From Clostridia bacterium (GTDB lineage: Bacteria; Bacillota; Clostridia; Oscillospirales; CAG-382), in the NCBI GenBank assembly GCA_017560285.1, contig JAFYOG010000051.1:1-13140 (forward strand): a stretch of DNA of 13,140 nt, in the 5' to 3' direction. A program made the position numbers and the translations under genes. Below, one piece after another: positions 6,595 to 13,140 of this stretch. The notes beneath the pieces were generated by a model. That model searched no databases and had not been told where the DNA came from. It was given only the letters and a program-made list of their open reading frames with translations. The number at the start of each line of letters is the position of its first letter. The stretch's first letter is position 1.

Positions 6595-6946
6595 GCGCGA
6601 CACGCTCCTATAAGCCGAGTTCTGTCGTGAACAATCATCTATCTTGGATTTACGTCGCCGCAAACCTCTGTGCCACCTCCATAGGGGCTGCCGAGCAAGC
6701 ATATGCCCCCGCCGCGGTGTTGCTCCGGATAGGGTTTACATGGCTGTGCTGTCTCCAACACACCGGTGAGCTCTTACCTCGCCTTTCCATCCTTACCAAA
6801 TAAATTTGGCGGTTTATTTCTGTTGCACTGGCCCTAAAGTCGCCTTCGGCAGATGTTATCTGTTATCCTGCTCTGTGGAGCTCGGACTTTCCTCACGGTA
6901 CGGGCTTTCGCCATAATACCGCGCGATTGTTCAGAACGGTCGCCCG
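6595..6946 (-). ncRNA. rnpB: RNase P RNA, bacterial class A
   Basis: The catalytic RNA of ribonuclease P, which matures tRNA 5' ends. On the minus strand the conserved blocks appear in order: GAGGAAAGTCCGAGCTCC (6894-6877), then GGTAAGAGCTCACCGG, then AAACCCTATCCGGAGCAA, and finally ACAGAACTCGGCTTATAG (6625-6608). The first and last form the universal P4 core. End helices agree: GCGAC near 6944 with GTCGC near 6600 for P1, and GAACAATC with GATTGTTC for P2. These give boundaries near 6946 and 6595, a length of about 352. It has its own promoter and terminator. The 63-codon open frame inside it (6511-6702) is not a gene. Exact ends are uncertain by a few bases. Confidence 0.97.
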
Positions 6947-6949
6947 AAA

Positions 6950-6979
6950 ATTGTAACACAACACAATCTTTTTTGTCAA
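6950..6979 (-). promoter_or_regulatory. rnpB promoter
   Basis: On the minus strand: perfect -35 TTGACA (6979-6974), an 18-base spacer and -10 TACAAT (6955-6950, five of six consensus bases). The first paired bases of P1 begin about 4-7 bases later, so the promoter position independently fixes the RNA 5' end. Confidence 0.85.
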
Positions 6980-6986
6980 TATATTA

Positions 6987-7014
6987 TTGATTATTTTTTA
7001 TAATATAGTATAAT
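6987..7014 (+). promoter_or_regulatory. Probable promoter of the murD operon
   Basis: -35 TTGATT (6987-6992), a 16-base spacer and -10 TATAAT (7009-7014). A second TATAAT (6999-7004) in the same AT-rich stretch has TTGTCA 20 bases upstream and is less likely. The region is divergent from rnpB, and the two sets of boxes lie within 65 bases. Confidence 0.55.
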
Positions 7015-7051
7015 ATATAAGTTAAGTTATCAATGTTCGGAGGTCGTTTTT

Positions 7052-8401
7052 ATGTTAAAAGAATATGCATCTCAATATAAAGCAAAAGCCGTTGGCTTTG
7101 TGGGTATGGGCGTTTCCAATCTGCCCGTTATCCGTTTGTTCATTTCCGCAGGGGCAAAATGCACCGTGCGGGATAAAAACGATCTTACAAACCGCGATTT
7201 CTATGCCGAGCTGGCTTCTGCGGGTGTAAGCTTTATCACCGGCGAGGGTTATCTTGATAATATAACCGAATCCTTACTGTTCCTTTCTCCCGCTGTCCGC
7301 CCCGATTTAGAGGGCATAAACAAAGCCCGCCAAAACGGAACTAAGATTACAAGCGAAATGGAGGAATTTTTCCGTCTTTGCCCCTGTAAGAAAATTGCTG
7401 TAACAGGCTCCGACGGCAAAACCACCACAACAACCTTAATATCCAAACTGCTTTCCGCACAAGGCTATAAAACCTGGCTCGGCGGCAATATCGGCGTAAA
7501 CCTTTTTGCAACCTTAGACGAAATTTCAAAAAATGATTTCGCGGTTATCGAGCTTTCTTCCTTCCAGCTTATGAAGCTTTCCCAAAGCCCCGATATCGCC
7601 GTTGTAACCAACGTTGCGCCCAACCATCTCGATTGGCATACCGATATGAACGAATACGTAGAAGCCAAAAAACGTATTTTTGCATTCCAAAACAGTAACA
7701 ATCTGCTTGTACTTAACAAAGACGATTTCTATTATCAAGCCCTTGTGGCAGAAGCAAAGGGAAGTGTACGCACAATTTCGGGCAATACCACCGCAGAAGG
7801 GGCTTATTTCACCGCAGACGGCATTTTTTCTGCAAAGGGCGACCTGCTTGTTGCCGACGAAGAAATTCGCATTGTGGGCAGGCATAACCGCTATAATTAC
7901 TGCCAAGCCTATACCGCCGTTTCCGATTACGTTACCCCCCAAACCCTGCGTGAGGTTGCAAAAAGCTTCGGCGGGGTAGAGCACCGCATAGAATTCGTGC
8001 GTGAATATAACGGGGTTAAATATTACAATTCCTCTATCGATTCAAGCCCTTCCCGCACCACCGCCTGCTTGGAATCCTTCAAAACCAAGGTGGTTGCAAT
8101 CTGCGGCGGCTACGATAAAAACATTCCTTACCAACCTCTTGCCGACGTATTTTCCCGCAAGGTAAAGTTTGCGGTGCTTTGCGGCGCTACTGCTCCTAAA
8201 ATAGCAGAAGTGTTAGATAATATCGGCTTTACCGAATATACTGTTGTTAACGATTTTAACGGCGCTATCGAGTTAGCAAAATCCAAAGCAGATAACGGCG
8301 AATGCGTTGTGCTCACCCCCGCATCTGCAAGCTTCGATATGTTCAAAAACTTTGCCGAACGGGGTAACCGTTTTAAAGAAATCGTTAATTCTTGGAGGTA
8401 A
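7052..8401 (+). CDS. murD: UDP-N-acetylmuramoylalanine--D-glutamate ligase (MurD), variant substrate motif
   Basis: MurD adds D-glutamate to UDP-MurNAc-L-alanine with ATP, the second amino-acid step of the peptidoglycan stem peptide. The 449-residue protein has the Rossmann-like N-domain (GFVGMGVSN, 15-23), the ATP P-loop GSDGKTTT (119-126), ELSSFQL (167-173), NHLDWH (191-196) and the lysine that is carbamylated in Mur ligases (K206 in EAKKRIF). The C-terminal domain has GGYDK (K356) and TPASASFDMFKNF (S427, F434), matching D-Glu-contacting residues of E. coli MurD. The usual DSKATN motif is replaced: residues 327-332 read S-S-I-D-S-S, so the expected lysine is Ile329. A GGAGG site lies 8 bases before the ATG. 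It heads a six-gene run and is not beside mraY or ftsW, where murD usually lies. MurD is the best name, but exact substrate specificity is less certain. Confidence 0.88.
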   Translation: MLKEYASQYKAKAVGFVGMGVSNLPVIRLFISAGAKCTVRDKNDLTNRDFYAELASAGVSFITGEGYLDNITESLLFLSPAVRPDLEGINKARQNGTKITSEMEEFFRLCPCKKIAVTGSDGKTTTTTLISKLLSAQGYKTWLGGNIGVNLFATLDEISKNDFAVIELSSFQLMKLSQSPDIAVVTNVAPNHLDWHTDMNEYVEAKKRIFAFQNSNNLLVLNKDDFYYQALVAEAKGSVRTISGNTTAEGAYFTADGIFSAKGDLLVADEEIRIVGRHNRYNYCQAYTAVSDYVTPQTLREVAKSFGGVEHRIEFVREYNGVKYYNSSIDSSPSRTTACLESFKTKVVAICGGYDKNIPYQPLADVFSRKVKFAVLCGATAPKIAEVLDNIGFTEYTVVNDFNGAIELAKSKADNGECVVLTPASASFDMFKNFAERGNRFKEIVNSWR

Positions 8402-8404
8402 TTA

Positions 8405-9451
8405 ATGAACGCACTTTACGAAATAATCCAAAATCTCACTTCCTATTCCGGCGTTTCTGGCTTCGAATCAATGTCCTTCCAAACCTTATGCCCATATATC
8501 AAAAGTTTAAATTTGTTCGACGAAACGGGCACAACCCCCGTGGGCAGCTTTTACGGCATAATCCGTTGCGGTAAAGAAAACGCACCAATGCTTTTGTTAG
8601 ATGCCCATTTAGATACCGTTGGCTTCGTTGTTACCGAGCTTTGCGATGGCGGCTTCCTTCGGGTTGCACCCGTGGGCGGTATAGCACCTAAAATTTTACC
8701 CTCGTCTATTGTAAATATATACGGAAAAAAAACAATAAAAGGTGTGTTCGCCTCTAAACCTCCCCATTTGCAATCAGCGGGCGAAAGCGAACAAAAAATG
8801 GATATTGCAGATTTATCGATAGATACCGGCTTACCCCTCGAAGAGCTAAAGGATATCGTTCGCATAGGCACTCCCGTGGGCTTCCCCTGCGAGCTTCAAA
8901 AAATGCTTAACGATAATCTTGCAGGCGCTTCATTTGATGACCGTCTTTGCGGTGCAATAATTCTGCGCGCCTTGCAAACGATAGATAAATCACAGCTTAA
9001 TTACGATATAGCGTTCCAGTTTTCGGGCAACGAGGAAACGGGCTATAAGGGCGCGATGACAACAGCCTACCGCCTTAACCCCGAAAAAGCTATTGTTATC
9101 GACGTTACCCATGCCAACGTGCCCGGCGCACCGGATGTGTTTAAGGATATCCACGCAGGCAAGGGTTCGGTAATAACCCTGTCGCCCCAAACCAACAGAG
9201 CGTTCACCAAACAGGTTATCTCTATTGCCGAAAATAACGGTATTCCTTATCAGCTTTCTGCATTCCCCATAAGAACAGGCACCAATTCAAACGCAGTGCA
9301 AACCACCCGTAACGGCATTCCCGTGTGCCTTATTTCGGTACCCCTAAAGAATATGCATACCATGAGCGAGGTAGTTAACCTTAACGATGCGCTAAATACA
9401 GCCAAGCTTATAGCGGCAGTTATCAACCAAAAGGAGCAAAGCAATGATTAA
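8405..9451 (+). CDS. M42-family metallopeptidase, paralogue 1 (divergent)
   Basis: A 348-residue member of the M42 family of di-metal aminopeptidases (TET / glutamyl aminopeptidase / FrvX type), which trim short peptides in the cytoplasm, usually as tetrahedral dodecamers. Metal and catalytic residues are all visible: H68 and D70 (AHLDTVGF), D178/D179 (SFDDR), catalytic E210 and E211 (GNEETG), D233 (VIDVTHA) and H318 (NMHTMSE). The M42 cap-domain stretch KPPHLQS is at 118-124. It is the most divergent of the three paralogues: the first motif reads HLDTVG where the neighbours have HMDEVG or HMDEIG. The ATG is 4 bases after the murD stop, with GGAGG inside the murD end, so it is translationally linked to murD. 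Substrate preference is unknown. Confidence 0.9.
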   Translation: MNALYEIIQNLTSYSGVSGFESMSFQTLCPYIKSLNLFDETGTTPVGSFYGIIRCGKENAPMLLLDAHLDTVGFVVTELCDGGFLRVAPVGGIAPKILPSSIVNIYGKKTIKGVFASKPPHLQSAGESEQKMDIADLSIDTGLPLEELKDIVRIGTPVGFPCELQKMLNDNLAGASFDDRLCGAIILRALQTIDKSQLNYDIAFQFSGNEETGYKGAMTTAYRLNPEKAIVIDVTHANVPGAPDVFKDIHAGKGSVITLSPQTNRAFTKQVISIAENNGIPYQLSAFPIRTGTNSNAVQTTRNGIPVCLISVPLKNMHTMSEVVNLNDALNTAKLIAAVINQKEQSND

Positions 9452-10463
9452 ATATCTAAAAAAATATTGCGACATATTAGCTCCCTCGGGAATGGAGGAT
9501 GCTCTCCGAACCCAAATTATCAAAGATATAAAGGATTCAGGATGTACCTATAATACCGATTCCGTCGGTAATCTTATTGTGTTCAAGCAGGGTAAGAACA
9601 GACGCAATAAAAAGGTTCTGCTTTCTGCGCATATGGATGAGGTTGGTTTTATGATAACCAAAATCGACGATGACGGATACCTGCGCTTTAATATGGTGGG
9701 CGGTATAGACCGCCGTGTTGTAAGCGGTAAAAGAATAGTTTTCTGCGAAAGCGGAATTCAAGGTCTTGTGTCTTCAAAATCTATCCATATGCAAACACCC
9801 GAGGAACGCGGCAAGTGCGAACCCTTAACCGAAATGTATATAGATATCGGCGCAACAAGCAGGGAACAAGCAAGCAAATATGTTTCTATCGGCGATTGTG
9901 CTGCATTTATGCCTAATTATACAGAACTTGGCAACGGCTTAATATGCTCCAAGGCAATAGACGACCGTTTTGGCTGTGCCGTGCTTGTGGCGATGATAAA
10001 CAGCCAATTGGAATACGATACCTATTTTGCTTTTAACACCTGCGAAGAGGTTGGATGCGACGGGGCAAAGGTTGTGGCTCACTTCTTACAGCCCGATATA
10101 GTAATAGCCTTAGAATCTACCACCGCAGGCGATGTTGCAGGCATCCCCGAAAACAAGTGTGCCTGCAAGGTCGGCAACGGTGCCGTGCTTTCTATTATGG
10201 ATAGAAGCACTATATACAGCAAAGAGCTTTTAGAGCTTGCCGTATCTGCCGCAGAAGAAAAGAATATAAAGTGGCAATACAAAAACGTTATCGCAGGCGG
10301 AAATGAAGCAGGTGTATATCAACGTGCCGCCGCAGGCGCAAAGGTTCTTGCAATCAGCGCCCCTACACGCTATATACATTCCCAATCCAATATAGCCGCC
10401 TTGGCAGATATGGAAGCTGTTGCTAAGCTGTCTGCAGCACTAAACGAAAGGAGCTTTGACTAA
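9444..10463 (+). CDS. M42-family metallopeptidase, paralogue 2
   Basis: A 339-residue M42 aminopeptidase. Ligands and catalytic residues are H63 and D65 (AHMDEVGFM), D173/D174 (AIDDRFG), E201/E202 (CEEVGCDGAK), E224 (ALESTTAGD) and H312 (YIHSQSNIA). The fourth ligand position carries Glu where paralogues 1 and 3 have Asp; both occur in related di-metal peptidase families and it may bear on substrate choice. The cap-domain segment SKSIHMQTPEER (111-122) matches the family. It overlaps the previous gene by 8 bases and has AAGGAG 8 bases before its ATG, which indicates co-translation. Length is normal, and no signal peptide is present, so it acts in the cytoplasm. Confidence 0.93.
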   Translation: MIKYLKKYCDILAPSGMEDALRTQIIKDIKDSGCTYNTDSVGNLIVFKQGKNRRNKKVLLSAHMDEVGFMITKIDDDGYLRFNMVGGIDRRVVSGKRIVFCESGIQGLVSSKSIHMQTPEERGKCEPLTEMYIDIGATSREQASKYVSIGDCAAFMPNYTELGNGLICSKAIDDRFGCAVLVAMINSQLEYDTYFAFNTCEEVGCDGAKVVAHFLQPDIVIALESTTAGDVAGIPENKCACKVGNGAVLSIMDRSTIYSKELLELAVSAAEEKNIKWQYKNVIAGGNEAGVYQRAAAGAKVLAISAPTRYIHSQSNIAALADMEAVAKLSAALNERSFD

Positions 10464-11455
10464 TGCTTAATATAATGAAAAAATACCAAAACGCCTTCTC
10501 GGTTTCGGGCTTCGAAACACAGTTGGCAAATATCATAATCGAGGATATAAAAGATAAAGTCGATTCTATAGAAACCGATGCCCTCGGCAACGTAATCGCT
10601 TTAAAAAAGGGCAAGGATTCCTCTAAAAAGCTTATGATAGCCGCCCATATGGACGAAATAGGCTTTATGGTTGTTAATATAGAATCTAACGGTATGCTTC
10701 GCGTTGCAAATATAGGCGGTATAAACGCCATTGCATCCTCTTACCATAACGTTAAATTCCAAAACGGCGTTAACGGTATATTGGTTGTAGAGGACGGAAC
10801 CAAAGCCGCAGATATAAACTCTAATAAGCTGTTTGTAGATATCGGATGCGATACAGCCGAAAAAGCAAAGCGCAAGGTTTCCGTAGGCGATGTATGCGCC
10901 GTATCTCCTATGATAAAAAAGCTTTCGTCAAAGCGTTATACCTCTAAAGCGTTTGACGATAGAATTTGCTGTACCATTTCTACCTATGCGGCTCTTAATT
11001 GCGATACCCCTGCATACGATACCTATTTTGTGTATACCGTGCAGGAGGAGGTAGGATGCCGCGGCGCAAAGCCCTCGTCCTTTGCAATTATGCCCGATTA
11101 TTCCATTGCTATGGATATCACACCCGCACCTGCATGCGGCAACCCCAACCATTTTACGGTAAAGCTTGGCGGCGGTGCGGCAATAAAAATTAAAGATAGC
11201 TCTGTAATCTGTTCTCCCACTATGGTAGACAGATTAACCGAATTAGCCAAAGAAAACGATATCAAATATCAATACGAGGTTCTTTTGGCGGGCGGTACCG
11301 ATACTTCCCAAATGCAAATTGCAGGCTCGGGCTCCCACGCGTGCTGTATTTCGATTCCCACACGTTATACACATTCTCCGGTAGAAACAATAGATATAGA
11401 CGATCTCTATGCTTGCGCAAAACTGCTTATAGCATTTATAGAAAAAGGAATGTAA
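10463..11455 (+). CDS. M42-family metallopeptidase, paralogue 3
   Basis: A 330-residue M42 aminopeptidase, clearly a paralogue of the preceding gene. Ligand set: H62 and D64 (AHMDEIGFM), D165/D166 (AFDDRIC), E195/E196 (QEEVGCRGAK), D218 (AMDIT) and H304 (YTHSPVETI). It is the shortest of the three. In the cap region (about 105-125) the SK-x-x-H segment seen in paralogues 1 and 2 is missing and replaced by VVEDGTKAADINSN, so that lobe is probably reduced. The start ATG shares its A with the TAA stop of paralogue 2 (TAATG), with AGGAG 8 bases upstream, the classic sign of translational coupling. It could form its own oligomer or co-assemble with its neighbours. Confidence 0.93.
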   Translation: MLNIMKKYQNAFSVSGFETQLANIIIEDIKDKVDSIETDALGNVIALKKGKDSSKKLMIAAHMDEIGFMVVNIESNGMLRVANIGGINAIASSYHNVKFQNGVNGILVVEDGTKAADINSNKLFVDIGCDTAEKAKRKVSVGDVCAVSPMIKKLSSKRYTSKAFDDRICCTISTYAALNCDTPAYDTYFVYTVQEEVGCRGAKPSSFAIMPDYSIAMDITPAPACGNPNHFTVKLGGGAAIKIKDSSVICSPTMVDRLTELAKENDIKYQYEVLLAGGTDTSQMQIAGSGSHACCISIPTRYTHSPVETIDIDDLYACAKLLIAFIEKGM

Positions 11456-11459
11456 CCAA

Positions 11460-12695
11460 ATGTTTAGCGAAAGAATTTTAAAATTAGCAGAAGAATGCGA
11501 AAAGGAACTGCTTCCTGTATTTGCAGAAATAGATAACATCGCATTTAAAAACACACAAAAGGTAATGTCAATATTTGCCGAAAACCGCTTGTCCGACAGA
11601 CATTTTAATTCCACCTGTGGTTACGGATATAACGATGACGGCAGAGATCTTTGCGATAAGATGTTCGCTCAGGCATTGGGCTGCGAATACGGCTTTGCCC
11701 GTTCGCAAATCATTTCAGGTACTCACGCCCTTGCTATTGCCCTGTACGGCTTGCTTCGTCCTAACGATACAATGCTTTCGGTTGCAGGTAAACCCTACGA
11801 TACGTTAGATAACGTTATTGGTCTAAACGGCAACAGCGGAGAGGGAAGTCTTGCCGATTTGGGTGTTAAATACAGTCAAATCGATTTAATCGACGGCAAA
11901 TATCTTAACCTTAATGCAATAAAAACAGCGCTCGATACCGATAAAACCATAAAGATTGTTTTCGTTCAGCGCTCTAAGGGTTATGGAGACAGAAGAACCC
12001 TTACCGTTGCCGAGATTAACGAGCTTTACGATCTTGTTCACAGCTATAAGGATATATTCCTTGTTGTAGATAACTGCTATGGCGAATTTGTAGAAGCCGA
12101 GGAACCCAAAGGCGACCTTTTGGTTGGTTCGTTAATAAAGAATGCAGGCGGCGGTATAGCCGAAACCGGCGGATATATTGTAGGTAGCGAGAGGGCAGTA
12201 GAGCTTGCATCCTACCGTTTAACCGTACCGGGAATAGGCTTAGAGGCAGGTGCATCTATGGGCGCTACAAAGCCTATGATAAAGGGCCTTTTCTTTGCAC
12301 CCCACATTACCGCGCAAGCAATAAAAACCGCACACTTTGCGGCGGCAATGTTCGAAAAATTAGGTTTCGAATGTAACCCTTCTTCACAAGAAAAGCGTAG
12401 CGATATTATTCAGGTTATTCGTCTGCACAATGCAGAAAACGTCCTTAAATTCTGTGCTGGTATCCAAAGCGGTTCTCCCGTAGATAGCTTTGTTACCCCC
12501 GAGGGTTGGGAAATGCCCGGCTATAACGATTCGGTTGTAATGGCGGCGGGCGCCTTTACTCAGGGCAGCTCTATCGAGCTTTCTGCCGATGCCCCCCTGC
12601 GCGAGCCTTATTTGGTTTATTTGCAGGGCGGCTTAACCTACGAAAGCGGCAAATTAGGTATCCTGACAGCAGTTTCTAAAATGTTGGGTGAATAA
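11460..12695 (+). CDS. Alr/YnbB-type PLP enzyme (aluminium-resistance / methionine gamma-lyase family)
   Basis: A 411-residue fold-type I pyridoxal-phosphate enzyme related to the 'aluminium resistance protein' / cystathionine beta-lyase-like family, which includes B. subtilis YnbB. Visible signatures are SGTHA (86-90), the segment that would bind the cofactor phosphate; D204 in VVDNCYGEF, expected to contact the PLP pyridine nitrogen; and K227 in SLIKNAGGG, the likely Schiff-base lysine. The family begins with a DRHFNSTCGYGY-like block, here at 46-57. The actual reaction of this family is not well established; database names such as methionine gamma-lyase are by homology. It starts 4 bases after paralogue 3 with AAAGGAA upstream, so it belongs to the same operon. 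A link to amino acids released by the upstream peptidases is an inference. Confidence 0.87.
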   Translation: MFSERILKLAEECEKELLPVFAEIDNIAFKNTQKVMSIFAENRLSDRHFNSTCGYGYNDDGRDLCDKMFAQALGCEYGFARSQIISGTHALAIALYGLLRPNDTMLSVAGKPYDTLDNVIGLNGNSGEGSLADLGVKYSQIDLIDGKYLNLNAIKTALDTDKTIKIVFVQRSKGYGDRRTLTVAEINELYDLVHSYKDIFLVVDNCYGEFVEAEEPKGDLLVGSLIKNAGGGIAETGGYIVGSERAVELASYRLTVPGIGLEAGASMGATKPMIKGLFFAPHITAQAIKTAHFAAAMFEKLGFECNPSSQEKRSDIIQVIRLHNAENVLKFCAGIQSGSPVDSFVTPEGWEMPGYNDSVVMAAGAFTQGSSIELSADAPLREPYLVYLQGGLTYESGKLGILTAVSKMLGE

Positions 12696-12696
12696 T

Positions 12697-13140
12697 ATGT
12701 CTCAAAAAGAAAAAATGCATACCGGGGAATTATATCTTCCCACCGATGCGGAAATAATGGAAGAACAGACAAAGCGTCTAGAATTATTGTATGAATATAA
12801 TTCAACCCGTCCGTCGGAATCCCAAAAACGCACCGCATTGTTAAAAGAAATGTTTGCCGAAATTGGCGAGGATTGCTATATAGAACCACCCTTTCATTCA
12901 AATTGGGGCGGAAAGCATGTGCATTTCGGCAAAAACGTATATGCAAACTTTAATCTAACCGCGGTTGACGATACACATATTTATGTAGGTGATTATACAA
13001 TGTTCGGGCCAAATGTTACTGTTGCTACGGCGACACACCCCATATCGCCCAAGCTACGTATGCAGGCGTATCAATATAATCTTCCTGTATATATAGGTAA
13101 AAACTGTTGGATAGGTTCAGGTGCAATAATTCTGCCGGGC
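12697..13140 (+). CDS. Sugar O-acetyltransferase (Maa/LacA/NodL type), 3' truncated by window edge
   Basis: An acetyl-CoA-dependent O-acetyltransferase of the maltose/galactoside acetyltransferase family, which acetylates the 6-hydroxyl of sugars. 148 codons are open to the last base and the stop is outside the window. The N-terminal Mac-type helical region (about residues 1-55) begins KMHTGELYLPTDAEI, near the family's usual KMLAGELY. It is followed by HSNWGGKHVHFGKNVYANFN (67-86) and left-handed beta-helix hexapeptide repeats. The catalytic histidine is H114 in ATATHPISP, and IGKNCWIGSGAIILPG at the edge is the usual late motif. The ATG lies one base after the preceding stop; the only ribosome-site candidate, GGGTGA, is weak, so translational coupling is likely. 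The final quarter, roughly 40-50 residues, is missing. Confidence 0.92.
   Translation, partial: MSQKEKMHTGELYLPTDAEIMEEQTKRLELLYEYNSTRPSESQKRTALLKEMFAEIGEDCYIEPPFHSNWGGKHVHFGKNVYANFNLTAVDDTHIYVGDYTMFGPNVTVATATHPISPKLRMQAYQYNLPVYIGKNCWIGSGAIILPG

Noticed and set aside
6511..6702. 63-codon minus-strand open frame rich in Arg
   Set aside because: It lies within the rnpB 3' half and its terminator; the conserved RNase P RNA core explains the sequence and there is no ribosome site.
6960..7051. Possible regulatory RNA or attenuator before murD
   Set aside because: The stretch is almost pure A/T with no stable hairpin; it is explained by the divergent rnpB and murD promoters.
7526..7984. 152-codon minus-strand open frame
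   Set aside because: Antisense to murD; composition (Gly/Ile/Val runs) is that expected of a shadow frame.
11243..11614. 123-codon minus-strand open frame across the paralogue 3 / PLP enzyme junction
   Set aside because: Antisense to two well-identified genes; no supporting signal.
1..13140. CRISPR arrays, tRNA genes, riboswitches, insertion sequences, prophage or toxin-antitoxin modules
   Set aside because: Looked for direct repeats, cloverleaf features, transposase or integrase motifs and long structured leaders; none found apart from rnpB and simple terminators.

Overview
The window comes from a low-to-mid GC Gram-positive bacterium, most likely an anaerobic Clostridia/Oscillospirales-type gut lineage. 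This is inferred from strong GGAGG-type ribosome binding sites, clean TTGACA/TATAAT promoters, the protein sequences, and a signal-less DUF11 protein of a kind I associate with Clostridia. No rRNA gene or other taxonomic marker is present, so the placement is tentative. Nearly all of the window is protein-coding, with short intergenic gaps. I see no transposase, integrase, phage gene, CRISPR array, tRNA or toxin-antitoxin pair. It reads as core chromosome rather than a genomic island.

Layout. (1) Positions 1-1286, plus strand: the 3' part of dihydrofolate reductase, a GNAT acetyltransferase and a small two-CBS-domain protein, ending in a hairpin terminator that also serves the opposite strand. 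(2) 1300-2166, minus strand: a DUF11-repeat protein, divergent from (3) 2291-3109, plus strand: a xylose-isomerase-like TIM-barrel sugar isomerase/epimerase. Both have recognisable promoters in the gap between them. (4) 3139-6474, minus strand: prfB (RF2), then a 99-residue membrane protein, then htpG (bacterial Hsp90), with hairpin terminators after the last two genes. (5) 6551-6979, minus strand: rnpB, the RNase P RNA, with its own promoter and terminator. (6) 6987-13140, plus strand: murD, three tandem M42-family metallo-aminopeptidase paralogues, an Alr/YnbB-type PLP enzyme and a truncated hexapeptide-repeat sugar O-acetyltransferase. These genes are so tightly spaced, with several stop/start overlaps, that they probably form one operon.

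How the genes work together. The left half is housekeeping: folate reduction, translation termination, protein folding and tRNA 5' processing. The right-hand operon joins a peptidoglycan precursor ligase to an intracellular peptide and amino-acid breakdown set: three putative TET-type aminopeptidases plus a PLP lyase-like enzyme. No clearly new defence or mobile system is visible. The points most worth a second look are the three-paralogue M42 array, a MurD whose usual DSKAT(N) substrate motif is replaced, a prfB without the programmed frameshift, a DUF11 protein with no visible export signal but a cysteine-rich centre, and an uncharacterised membrane protein between prfB and htpG.
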